Shown here piece by piece: positions 50,827 through 59,500 of a stretch of 64,000 bases of DNA. A program made the translations under genes and the position numbers. This stretch comes from Azospirillum sp. TSA2s (GTDB lineage Bacteria; Pseudomonadota; Alphaproteobacteria; Azospirillales; Azospirillaceae): contig NZ_CP039649.1 of the NCBI RefSeq assembly GCF_004923315.1, forward strand, positions 1 to 64,000, given 5' to 3'. Position 1 is the first letter of the stretch. The number at the start of each line of letters is the position of its first letter. A model generated the notes under the pieces. That model did no database searches. It was given only the letters and a program-made list of their open reading frames with translations, and had not been told where the DNA came from.

Positions 50827-53316
50827 GTGGCAGCGCAAGCACAAGACATGGCACCGATGCCGGTGATCGGCGATCCGGCCCAGTTCGACCGCCGGTCGGG
50901 AAATCTGGTCGAGCGCGCGGTGTTCAATAACCGCGCCCTGTTCGTCGCGCTGTGCGCCCTGGTGACGGCGCTGTTCGCGTGGCAAGCCTACGGCCTGCGC
51001 CTGAACGCCAGCTACGAGAAGGTCATCCCTACCGCGCATCCCTACATCGGGAACTACCAGACCTACCGCGCGGACCTGCCAAACCTCGGCAATACGGTCC
51101 GCATTGTGGTGGAGAACACGCGCGGCGATATCTTTGACCCGGCCTATCTCAAGGATCTGCAACGGATCAACGACACCGTCTATCTGATGCCGGGCGTTGA
51201 TCGATCCTGGATGAAATCGCTGTGGATGCCAATCGTCCGCTGGCGCGAGGTGACGGAAACCGGGATCAACGGCGGGCCGGTGATGCCCGCCGACTACAGC
51301 GGTTCGCCCGAGAGCATCGCCAAGCTGCGCCAGAACCTGGCGCGCGCTGGGGTGATGGGTTCGCTGGTCGCCAACGACCTGAAATCGACGATGATCGTGG
51401 TGCCGCTGCTCGGCGACGACCCGAAGACCGGCGAGCAGCTCGACTACCGCGCCTTCTCGCGCGCGCTGGAGGACAAGGTCCGGGCCCTGCAGAACGACGG
51501 AACGCGGGTCCATATCGTCGGCTTCGCCAAGCTGATCGGCGATCTGATCGACGGCGTCGCCGAAGTGATGGGCTATTTCGCTGTCTCGGTCGCCATCGCG
51601 GCGGTTATCATCTTCCTCTACAACCGCTGCATCCGCAGCACGGTGGTCGTGCTGGCCTGTTCGATGGTCGCGGTGGTGTGGCAACTGGGGGCGATCACCG
51701 CGCTCGGTTATTCGCTGAACCCTTACTCGGTGCTGGTGCCGTTCCTGGTCTTCGCCATCGGCGTTTCGCATGGCGCGCAGAAGATGAACGGCATCATGCA
51801 GGATGTCGGGCGGGGCACGCACCGCTATGTCGCCGCGCGCTTCACCTTCCGGCGGCTGTTCCTGGCCGGGTTCACCGCCCTGCTCGCCGACGTCGTCGGC
51901 TTCGCGGTGCTGCTGGTGATCGATATTCCGGTTATCAAGGAACTGGCCCTGATGGCGAGCCTCGGCGTCGGCATGCTGATCATGACCAACCTGCTGCTGC
52001 TGCCGGTGATCCTGTCCTATTCCGGTGTCGGCGCCGCTGCCGCCCAGCGCAGCCTGCGCGAGGATTCGAAGGTCGATGAAAGCAGCGGCAAGGGGTTCTG
52101 GGAGTGGCTGGTGCGCTTCACCGACCGGCGCTGGGCGGCAGGCACGCTGGCGGCCGCGCTGGCGCTGACCGTCGCCGGCTACGCCGTCAGCCTGAACCTG
52201 AAGATCGGCGATCTCGATCCCGGCGCTCCGGAACTGCGCGCCAATTCCCGCTACAACAAAGACAACGCCTACATCACGTCCCACTACAACCTGTCCAGCG
52301 ATCAGTTGGCGGTCATTGTGGTGACGCCGGTGGAGGGCTGCCGGATGTTCCCGACCTTGGTCGACATTGGCCGGCTGGAGCGCAAGCTCGCCCAGTTGCC
52401 GGGCGTCCAGCGGGTCGAATCGCTGGCGGGAACGACGGCGATGATCACCTCGGCGTTGTTCGAGGCCGGCGGCAAATGGACGACCATCAGCCGCGACCAG
52501 ACCATCACCGACAATGCGATGAGCGCCGCAATCGCGGTCGACCCCTCGGCGGTCAACGCCAACTGCTCGGTGACGCCGGTCGTCGCCTATCTGTCCGACC
52601 ACAAGGCCGAAACGCTGGAGCGCGCGATCAAGGCGGTCGAGGACTTCGCCGCCACCCACAATCGCGACGGCGTATCGTTCCTGCCGGTGGCCGGCAGCGC
52701 CGGCATCGAGGCGGTAACCAACATCGTCGTGCACGACGCCAACCGGATCATGCTGCTCTACGTCTACGCGGCCGTGCTGGTGCTGTGCTTCGTCACCTTC
52801 CGCAGCTGGCGGGCGGTGGTCGTGGCGGTGGTGCCGCTGGTGATGACCTCGGTGCTGTGCGAGGCGCTGATGGTCGTGCTGGGCATCGGGGTAAAGGTGG
52901 CGACGTTGCCAGTGGTGGCGCTCGGCGTCGGCATCGGCGTCGATTACGCGCTGTATTTGCTGAGCGTCCAGATTGCTCTTCAGCGCGCCGGGCTGCCCTT
53001 GGCCGAGGCGTACCGCCGGGCGTTGCGCTTCACCGGTCGGGTGGTCGGGCTGATCGGCGTGACTCTGGCCGCCGGGGTCGGCGTCTGGGCTTTGTCGCCG
53101 ATCAAATTCCAGGCCGACATGGGCATCCTGCTGACCTTCATGTTCCTGTGGAACATGGTCGGGGCGCTGGTGCTGATCCCGGCGCTCTCGCATTTCCTGA
53201 TGCGTGGGAAGAAGGAGCGGGACGAGACCGCGCGCCGGGCGGCTGCCGCCAAGACCACCAAGACCGAAGGCGCCGCCGTGTTGCGCTCGGACGAAGCATC
53301 CGCCGGAGCCGACTGA
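50827..53316 (+). CDS. RND/MMPL-type transporter
   Basis: An 829-residue RND-superfamily permease. Two groups of membrane helices, each preceded by a large periplasmic loop, are visible: N-terminal helix ALFVALCALVTALFAW, then loop, then helices from VMGYFAVSVAIAAVIIFLY; the second half repeats this from AGTLAAALALTVAGYAVS. A GxxxD-type motif appears in the second set (LGVGIGVDYALYLLS). MMPL-like members move hydrophobic molecules. GTG 50827 is the start. Confidence 0.88.
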   Translation: MAAQAQDMAPMPVIGDPAQFDRRSGNLVERAVFNNRALFVALCALVTALFAWQAYGLRLNASYEKVIPTAHPYIGNYQTYRADLPNLGNTVRIVVENTRGDIFDPAYLKDLQRINDTVYLMPGVDRSWMKSLWMPIVRWREVTETGINGGPVMPADYSGSPESIAKLRQNLARAGVMGSLVANDLKSTMIVVPLLGDDPKTGEQLDYRAFSRALEDKVRALQNDGTRVHIVGFAKLIGDLIDGVAEVMGYFAVSVAIAAVIIFLYNRCIRSTVVVLACSMVAVVWQLGAITALGYSLNPYSVLVPFLVFAIGVSHGAQKMNGIMQDVGRGTHRYVAARFTFRRLFLAGFTALLADVVGFAVLLVIDIPVIKELALMASLGVGMLIMTNLLLLPVILSYSGVGAAAAQRSLREDSKVDESSGKGFWEWLVRFTDRRWAAGTLAAALALTVAGYAVSLNLKIGDLDPGAPELRANSRYNKDNAYITSHYNLSSDQLAVIVVTPVEGCRMFPTLVDIGRLERKLAQLPGVQRVESLAGTTAMITSALFEAGGKWTTISRDQTITDNAMSAAIAVDPSAVNANCSVTPVVAYLSDHKAETLERAIKAVEDFAATHNRDGVSFLPVAGSAGIEAVTNIVVHDANRIMLLYVYAAVLVLCFVTFRSWRAVVVAVVPLVMTSVLCEALMVVLGIGVKVATLPVVALGVGIGVDYALYLLSVQIALQRAGLPLAEAYRRALRFTGRVVGLIGVTLAAGVGVWALSPIKFQADMGILLTFMFLWNMVGALVLIPALSHFLMRGKKERDETARRAAAAKTTKTEGAAVLRSDEASAGAD

Positions 53317-53443
53317 TCGGTCGGCGGCGCTATGAAACGGGCATCGCGGGGTGAGGAAAGCAAGGCTGACGGACAACGATCTCGCCGGACCGGCGGCCAC
53401 GCACCAACCGCGCCAGAACAATCAAGACATGGGAGAAATGGTG

Positions 53444-54796
53444 ATGACGATGAAGCATTGGCTAGCCGGAGCGTCGCTCCTGGTCCTCGCGGGTTCGCCG
53501 GCCCTGGCGGCGGTCACGTCCCAGGAGGCCGCCAAGCTCGGCGGTGAACTGACCGAGTTCGGCGCAACGAAGGCGGGCAACGCCGACGGCTCGATCCCCG
53601 CCTACACTGGCGGATTGACCAAGGCGCCGGCCTCCTACGCCAAAGGCAGCTTCAAGTGGACCGACCCTTTCGCGTCCGACAAGCCGATCCTGCGCATCGA
53701 TGCCAAGAACGTCGATCAATACGCCGGCAAGCTGTCCGCCGGTACGGTCAAGATGATCAAGGACAACGCCGACTATTTTCTGAATGTCTTCCAGAGCCGA
53801 CGCACGGTGGCCTATCCCGACACGGTGCTGAAGGCGACGGTGCGCAACGCCACCAGTTGCAAGACGCTGAACAATGGCTTGGCGTTGGACGTCAAATGCC
53901 GGGGCGGTATCCCGTTCCCGATCCCGAAGGACGGCTACGAGGTGATGTGGAACAAGGCATTGGCCTATCATCCGCCAATGACCCAGCGTGCGCAGGCCTA
54001 TGTCATGGACCGTTCGGGCAGCAAGTTCATGACGTCGGAGGTGCAGACCTACGTCGAACTCGCCTATTACAACGACGAGCGGTCGGACCCCAACGCCTAT
54101 CAGATCCTATTCTCTCGTACGATGGCCCCGGCGCGCAAGGCCGGAGAGGCGACGGGCTACACCGATTACCTCGACCCGATGGAGAGGAGCCGTCGAGCCT
54201 GGAGCTACACGGTCGGCCAGCGTCGTGTTCGTCTTGCGCCTGAATTCGCTTATGATACGCCGGTGTCGACACTGGGCGGCGTGATGCTGTACGACGAAAT
54301 CTTTCTGTTCAACGGTGCGATGGACCGTTTCGACTACAAACTGGTCGGCAAGAAGGAGATGTACGTCCCTTACAACGCCTACAAGACAGCGTTCGACTGC
54401 CCGGCCGACACGCTTATCCAGCCCGGTCACCTGAACCCCGCCTGCGAGCGGTGGGAACTGCACCGCATGTGGGTGGTGGAGGCGACGTTGAAGCCCAGCT
54501 ACCGCCACGCCTACAGTAAACGCACCTACTACATCGACGAAGACACCTACCAAGCCGGGATGTTCGACGCCTACGACCAGAGCGGCACCCTGTACCGGGG
54601 CGGCTACAATTACGCGCTCCAGTTCTACGACCCGGTGGCGCCCGGTTCGCCGGGCTATTCGGTGTTCGACTTCGTCAAGGGAACTTACATGTTCCAGGGC
54701 ATGTCCACCGGCTTCAACGAACCGTTCAAGTTCATGTCCCCGATCCCCGAAAACCAGATCTCGCCGGAAGCCATCGCCGCCTCCAACGCCCGCTGA
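53444..54796 (+). CDS. DUF1329 exported protein
   Basis: A 450-residue protein with a signal peptide (LAGASLLVLAGSPALAAVTS) and the DUF1329 body (FGATKAGNADGSIPAYTGG near the start; SYTVGQRRVRLAPEFAYDTP in the middle). The fold resembles outer-membrane lipoprotein carriers, so it may ferry hydrophobic substrate in the periplasm. ATG 53444 has GGGAGA upstream. It completes the DUF1302-YCF48-RND-DUF1329 set. Confidence 0.85.
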   Translation: MTMKHWLAGASLLVLAGSPALAAVTSQEAAKLGGELTEFGATKAGNADGSIPAYTGGLTKAPASYAKGSFKWTDPFASDKPILRIDAKNVDQYAGKLSAGTVKMIKDNADYFLNVFQSRRTVAYPDTVLKATVRNATSCKTLNNGLALDVKCRGGIPFPIPKDGYEVMWNKALAYHPPMTQRAQAYVMDRSGSKFMTSEVQTYVELAYYNDERSDPNAYQILFSRTMAPARKAGEATGYTDYLDPMERSRRAWSYTVGQRRVRLAPEFAYDTPVSTLGGVMLYDEIFLFNGAMDRFDYKLVGKKEMYVPYNAYKTAFDCPADTLIQPGHLNPACERWELHRMWVVEATLKPSYRHAYSKRTYYIDEDTYQAGMFDAYDQSGTLYRGGYNYALQFYDPVAPGSPGYSVFDFVKGTYMFQGMSTGFNEPFKFMSPIPENQISPEAIAASNAR

Positions 54797-54870
54797 CCGG
54801 CTGGGCGGGCCGGGGGCGGGAACCCTCCGTTCCGGCCCGGCACCGCCTTTCGGGGAAGGACCGAAGACAG

Positions 54871-55746
54871 ATGAAGATTGATCTTGCCGGCAAACGCGTG
54901 CTGGTCACCGGCGCCTCGCGCGGGATCGGGCGGGCCATCGCCACCGGCTTCGCCGCCGAGGGCGCGCGGGTCGCCATCTGCGCCCGCACCGATACCGCGA
55001 TCCAGGCGGCAGCGGACGATCTGCGCAGCCGGACCGACCATGTGCTGGCGCGTTCCGTCGATGTCGGCGACACCGCGCAGGTTCAGGATTTCGTCCGCGC
55101 GATCGCCGACGCCTGGGGCGGCGTTGACGTGCTGGTCAACAACGCCGGCCAGGGGCGCGGCGGCAACATCGACACGCTGGCCCCGGAAGGGATCCTCGAG
55201 CACGCCAACCTGCTTCAGGTCGCCCATTTCCGTGTCGCCCAGGCCGTCGTGCCGTACATGCGCAAGCAGCGCTGGGGCCGCATCATCGACATCAGCGCCG
55301 TCGCCGGCACCGTGCCGACGCCCGACGGCATTCCGTCGGTCGTCAACCGCGCTGCCTGCATCGCGCTGTCGCGCTCGCTCGGCATGGCGCTGGCCAAGGA
55401 CAACATCCTGGTCAACAGTCTCAACATGGGATGGATCGACACCGGGCAGTGGGACCGCCATCACAAGGAGATGGGGCCGGGCGTCAGCCGCGCCGAGTTC
55501 GACGCGATGGTGACCAAGGTCGTTCCGATTGGCCGTTTCGGCAAACCGGAGGACGTCGTCGGCATCGCCCTGTTCCTTGCGAGCGACCATGCCGGCTTCA
55601 TCACCGGCGCGTCCATCGACATCGCTGGCGGGATGTCCGGGCAGATCGCCTATTACCCCACTTTGAAGCGCGACATGATCGAGATGGGACGCCAGCGCAT
55701 GGATGTCCAGGGGGTGGATGCCCAGGGCATGGCTCCGGGCGCTTGA
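54871..55746 (+). CDS. SDR-family oxidoreductase with non-canonical active site
   Basis: A 291-residue SDR with a standard cofactor site (TGASRGIGRA) and NNAG motif. The Ser of DISAVAG is present, but the YxxxK position reads SVVNR, so Tyr and Lys are Ser and Arg, the same exchange as at 32371. The C-terminus is ~30 residues longer than usual. Activity cannot be assumed. It follows DUF1329 by 74 bp. Confidence 0.78.
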   Translation: MKIDLAGKRVLVTGASRGIGRAIATGFAAEGARVAICARTDTAIQAAADDLRSRTDHVLARSVDVGDTAQVQDFVRAIADAWGGVDVLVNNAGQGRGGNIDTLAPEGILEHANLLQVAHFRVAQAVVPYMRKQRWGRIIDISAVAGTVPTPDGIPSVVNRAACIALSRSLGMALAKDNILVNSLNMGWIDTGQWDRHHKEMGPGVSRAEFDAMVTKVVPIGRFGKPEDVVGIALFLASDHAGFITGASIDIAGGMSGQIAYYPTLKRDMIEMGRQRMDVQGVDAQGMAPGA

Positions 55747-55788
55747 GCCGACCGGTCATCGTAGCTTAGTTAGAAAGGAGCACCATTC

Positions 55789-56502
55789 ATGGCACTCAAT
55801 CTGAAGGGCGCCAACGTCGTCGTCACGGGCGGCACCGGAGCCTTGGGCCGCGCCGTGGTTGCGCGGCTGGTCGAATCTGGCGCGGTCTGCCACATCCCCA
55901 ATCTGGTGGCCGAGGAACTGACCGGCTTCACCGGATCGGAAAGCGGCCCGATCCGCATCGTCGAAGGGGTAGATCTGACCGATGAGGACGCCGTCACCCG
56001 CTTCTACGCCGGGCTGCCGCCGCTGTGGGCGTCGGTTCATGTCGCCGGCGGCTTCGACATGTCGTCCCTGCTGGACACGTCGGCGGCGGCCTTTGAGCGG
56101 CAAATCCGCATGAACACGCTGACCTGCTTCCTGTGCACGCGCGAGGCCGTCCGTTCGATCCGCCGCCGGTCCGGCGCGCCGGGAGGCCGCATCGTCAACG
56201 TCGCGGCACGGCCGGCGCTGGAGCCGCGCAGCGGCGCCGGCATGGCCGCCTACACCGTGTCCAAGGCGGGGGTCGCCGCCCTGACGCAGGCGTTGGGTGA
56301 GGAACTGGCCGCCGATGCCATCCTGGTCAACGCGGTGGCTCCGTCGATCATCGACACCCCCGCCAACCGCGCCGCCATGCCGGATGCCGACCACGACCGC
56401 TGGCCCAAGTCGGAGGACATCGCCGCGGTCATCGCCTTCCTCGCGTCGCCGGAGAATCGCACGGCGCGCAGCGGTGTCGTCTCGGTCTACGGACGATCCT
56501 GA
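55789..56502 (+). CDS. SDR-family oxidoreductase
   Basis: A 237-residue SDR with cofactor motif TGGTGALGRA and active-site AAYTVSKAGVAAL (YxxxK present). The catalytic Ser position reads VNVAARPAL, with Ala in place of Ser. It may still act on a hydroxyacyl or alicyclic substrate. ATG 55789 has AAAGGAG upstream. It is followed by an IclR gene with an 84-bp gap. Confidence 0.82.
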   Translation: MALNLKGANVVVTGGTGALGRAVVARLVESGAVCHIPNLVAEELTGFTGSESGPIRIVEGVDLTDEDAVTRFYAGLPPLWASVHVAGGFDMSSLLDTSAAAFERQIRMNTLTCFLCTREAVRSIRRRSGAPGGRIVNVAARPALEPRSGAGMAAYTVSKAGVAALTQALGEELAADAILVNAVAPSIIDTPANRAAMPDADHDRWPKSEDIAAVIAFLASPENRTARSGVVSVYGRS

Positions 56503-56516
56503 GGGACGGGGATTCG

Positions 56517-56528
56517 CTTGTTTACAAG
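56517..56528. promoter_or_regulatory. Short palindrome CTTGT-TT-ACAAG before IclR gene
   Basis: 5-bp arms across 2 nt, 58 bp before the IclR start. It could be an IclR operator; no second copy was seen. Confidence 0.3.
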
Positions 56529-56586
56529 GCTGTGACCGCTTCGCATAATCCCGCCGAGAACAGCGAAGGGCGATGAGCCACCGATT

Positions 56587-57429
56587 ATGGCGGATAAAAA
56601 GAACAAAACGATCAATGATCGGGATGAGGATCGCCAGGGCACGAAGTCCGGAACAGAAGACGCCGACAGTTCCTCCCGAAGCAAGCAGGTCATCGTTCGG
56701 CCTGTCGTCAACGCGATCCGAATTCTGAAATACTTGAGCGACAGCGGGCAGCCGCGCCGCGCGGCGCAGGTCGCCAAAGACCTGTCGATCAACACCAGCA
56801 CCTGCTTCAACATCCTGCGCACGCTGGTGGCGGAGGATGTGCTCGAGTTCGATCCCCTGTCCAAAAGCTACACGGTCGGCTTCGGCATCGTCAAAATAGC
56901 CGAGCGCGTGATGTCGGAGGGCGAGCGGGTGTCCGCCGCGCGTCCCCACCTGAAGGAACTGGCCGAGCGGTTCGGCGTGACCGTAACGCTGTGGCGCCGG
57001 ATCGGCGGCGATCGCATTGCCCAGGTCGCCGTTGAATACTGCACTCGCGACACCCGCATCCAGGTGTCGCCGGGGCGTCGCGGTCCGATGCTGATGGGGG
57101 CGACTGGGCGGTTGCTGGCGACCCAGATCGGCAAGAGCAAGGCCGAGGTGGAAAGCGCCTTCGCGTCCATCCGTTGGGCGCGGCCCCTCGACTTCGACCG
57201 CTATTGGGACGAGGCTGAGACCGCCGCGAAACGCGGCTGGGCGCTGGACGACGGTTTCTTCTATGGCGGCACGACGAACATCGCGGCGGCCGTACTCGAC
57301 CCATCGGGCGCCTTCGCCTTCTCGATCGTCGCCACCATGTTCCGGGGTCAGTACGACGACCCCACCATCGCCCGGATGGGCGATGAGCTGAAAGCGTTGG
57401 GGCAGCGTTTGACCTCGGTACTCTACTGA
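56587..57429 (+). CDS. IclR-family regulator
   Basis: A 280-residue IclR-type regulator. After a Lys/Asp-rich ~40-residue N-terminus comes the winged HTH (RRAAQVAKDLSINTSTCFNI, then LRTLVAEDVLEFD) and the C-terminal effector domain (GPMLMGATGRLLATQIGKSK). It is placed between the SDR genes and the beta-oxidation operon and read in the same direction. It probably responds to a CoA-pathway intermediate. Confidence 0.9.
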   Translation: MADKKNKTINDRDEDRQGTKSGTEDADSSSRSKQVIVRPVVNAIRILKYLSDSGQPRRAAQVAKDLSINTSTCFNILRTLVAEDVLEFDPLSKSYTVGFGIVKIAERVMSEGERVSAARPHLKELAERFGVTVTLWRRIGGDRIAQVAVEYCTRDTRIQVSPGRRGPMLMGATGRLLATQIGKSKAEVESAFASIRWARPLDFDRYWDEAETAAKRGWALDDGFFYGGTTNIAAAVLDPSGAFAFSIVATMFRGQYDDPTIARMGDELKALGQRLTSVLY

Positions 57430-57593
57430 GTTTCGGGTGGCGGTCCCCCCAGGGCACCGCCACCGTTTCCTTCAACAATCCGCTTGATCCCCTTGTCCAA
57501 CCACGAGGCTGTGCGGCGCGCCGAGCGCGCCGAGCGCGCGGCGTGGCGGCGGTTGCCCTTTGTCCGGTCGATCCGCCCTTGGATTTTCCGCAT

Positions 57594-57610
57594 TCAGAAT
57601 TTCATTCTGA
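57594..57610. promoter_or_regulatory. Operator-like repeat TCAGAAT-N3-ATTCTGA
   Basis: Perfect 7-bp arms 3 nt apart, 172 bp before the first gene of the beta-oxidation operon. It is the best of three related sites (also 43156 and 47797). The 353-bp gap 57430-57782 holds no gene. Confidence 0.6.
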
Positions 57611-57782
57611 TAGAAGAAAAACTCTTGCGCCGTGCTTTCGGTTCGAATTACCGTGATGCTGACAATCAACAGGCCGAGCGACTCCCGCCGAGGAGCCGAC
57701 GCCGTGGATCCCGGCCGCCATCCAGTGCCGCGCCCGGCATTCCCGCGTCGCTCGGGACCGTGACTTTTCCGGAGATCCACCC

Positions 57783-58589
57783 ATGGGGGCCGAACAGACT
57801 TTGACCAGCGAAGACGCGGTTACCATCGAGCGAAAGGGCGCGGTCGCCATCGTCACGCTGAATCGGCCCGACGCCATCAACGCGCTGAACGACGCACTGC
57901 GGGCCGGGCTGACACGGGCCTTCCGGGACGCCGAGACCGATCCGGAAATCCGTGTCGTCCTGCTGCGCGCGGCGGGCGACCGGGGTTTTTGCGTGGGCGC
58001 CGACATCAAGGAATTCCGTGCGCCGGCCTCGCTGGTGGCGGCACGGCGCGGCGACAGCGAGCGGGCCTACATCGACGCCATCGGCCGCACCACCAAGCCG
58101 ACCATCGCCGCCATTCATGGCTTCTGCCTGGGCGGCGGCTTCGAAATTGTGCTGGCCTGCGATGTGCGGATCGCCTGCGACGACGCGGTGTTCGGCCTGC
58201 CGGAACTCAACCTCGCCCTCATTCCCGGATCCGGTGGAACCCAGCGTCTGCCACGCCTGATCGGGGTTGGGCGGGCGCTCGACCTCATGCTGACCGGCCG
58301 GCGCTTCGCCGCTGCCGAGGCGTTGCAATTGGGCGTCGTCACCCGGCTGGCTCCGTCGCGGGACGCTCTGTTCGAGCAGGCGCTGGCATTGGCCGAGGAC
58401 ATTGCCGGCAAGTCGCCGACCGCCGCCGCCTATCTCAAGGAGGCCGTCCTGTCCGGCGCCGATCTGGATTTGCGGGACGGCCTGATTCTGGAACGCAACC
58501 TCTTCACGCTGCTGATGTCCACCGAGGACCGGCTCCAGGCCGCCGCCGCCTTCCGCGAAAAGCGCAAGCCCGTCTTCACCGGCCAATAA
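57783..58589 (+). CDS. Enoyl-CoA hydratase/isomerase, first copy
   Basis: A 268-residue crotonase-fold enzyme. The oxyanion-hole segments are FCVGADIKEF and IHGFCLGGGFEIVLACD. The catalytic Glu positions fit FGLPELNLALIPGSGGTQRL, with a Glu in GLPEL and a Pro-Gly-Ser-Gly loop. It adds water to an enoyl-CoA. It starts the operon with hydroxyacyl-CoA dehydrogenase, thiolase and acyl-CoA dehydrogenases. Confidence 0.9.
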   Translation: MGAEQTLTSEDAVTIERKGAVAIVTLNRPDAINALNDALRAGLTRAFRDAETDPEIRVVLLRAAGDRGFCVGADIKEFRAPASLVAARRGDSERAYIDAIGRTTKPTIAAIHGFCLGGGFEIVLACDVRIACDDAVFGLPELNLALIPGSGGTQRLPRLIGVGRALDLMLTGRRFAAAEALQLGVVTRLAPSRDALFEQALALAEDIAGKSPTAAAYLKEAVLSGADLDLRDGLILERNLFTLLMSTEDRLQAAAAFREKRKPVFTGQ

Positions 58590-58607
58590 ACCCAGGTACA
58601 CAATCCA

Positions 58608-59498
58608 ATGAACGCAAACAAGATCCTCGTCGTCGGCGCCGGGCTGATGGGCCGTGGCATCGTCCACGCCTTTGCGGTGCGCGGCCATCCGGTCACCCTG
58701 TTCGACGTCAGCCGGGAGGCCATCAACGCCACGCTGGCCGACATCCGCACGGTCACCGGCGAGGCCGTCAAGATCGGCAAGCTGACCGAAGAGGCCGCCG
58801 CCCGCACGCTGGACCTGATCACTCCCGGCACCGACCTCGTCGAAAGCGCCCGTGGCGCCGATCTGGTGGTGGAAACCGCGTCGGAGCGGCTGTCGGTCAA
58901 GATCGACATCATCCAGGCCATCGACCCGGTGTTGGCGGGGGATGCCATCATCACCACCAACACCTCGGCGCTCAGCATCACCGAGATCGCGGCGGCCTCC
59001 GCCAACCCGGCCCGCGTCGCCGGCATGCATTTCTTCAACCCCGTCCACAAGATGAAACTGGTCGAGATCGTCCGTGGGATCGCCACCGCCGACAGCGTCG
59101 TCGAGCGGCTGAAGGCATGGTCGGACGCCATCGGCAAGACCTCCATCGTCGTCAACGAGGCCCCCGGCTTCACCACCAGCCGCATGTCGGCGATGCTCGG
59201 CAACGAGGCCATGCACATGCTGGAATCCGGCGTGGCGACCGCCGAGGACATCGACACCGCGCTGCGTCTGGGGCTTGGCCACCCGATGGGGCCGCTGGAA
59301 CTGGGCGACATGACCGGCTGGGATACCCGGCTGGCCGTGCTGCAATACCTGCATCAGTCGCTGGGCGAGAAGTTCCGCCCCTGTCCGCTGATCACCAAGA
59401 TGGTCAAGTCGGGCCGCACCGGCCGCAAGGTCGGCCATGGCGTCTACCGATACGAGAACGGGGTGAAGATCCCCGGTTCCGGCCTGAGGAGCGCCTGA
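58608..59498 (+). CDS. 3-Hydroxyacyl-CoA dehydrogenase
   Basis: A 296-residue NAD-dependent enzyme. The N-terminal Rossmann motif is GAGLMGRGI; the active-site His is in GMHFFNPVHKMKLVEIV, and the C-terminal domain starts near GFTTSRMSAML. It oxidises 3-hydroxyacyl-CoA to 3-ketoacyl-CoA for the thiolase 2 bp downstream. Length is normal for single-function members. Confidence 0.9.
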   Translation: MNANKILVVGAGLMGRGIVHAFAVRGHPVTLFDVSREAINATLADIRTVTGEAVKIGKLTEEAAARTLDLITPGTDLVESARGADLVVETASERLSVKIDIIQAIDPVLAGDAIITTNTSALSITEIAAASANPARVAGMHFFNPVHKMKLVEIVRGIATADSVVERLKAWSDAIGKTSIVVNEAPGFTTSRMSAMLGNEAMHMLESGVATAEDIDTALRLGLGHPMGPLELGDMTGWDTRLAVLQYLHQSLGEKFRPCPLITKMVKSGRTGRKVGHGVYRYENGVKIPGSGLRSA

Positions 59499-59500
59499 TC

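Noticed and set aside
57989..59500. Open frame extending upstream of the thiolase start for 1.5 kb
   Set aside because: It overlaps the enoyl-CoA hydratase and hydroxyacyl-CoA dehydrogenase genes in another frame; its translation is Arg/Pro-rich and matches no family, and the thiolase begins normally at 59501.
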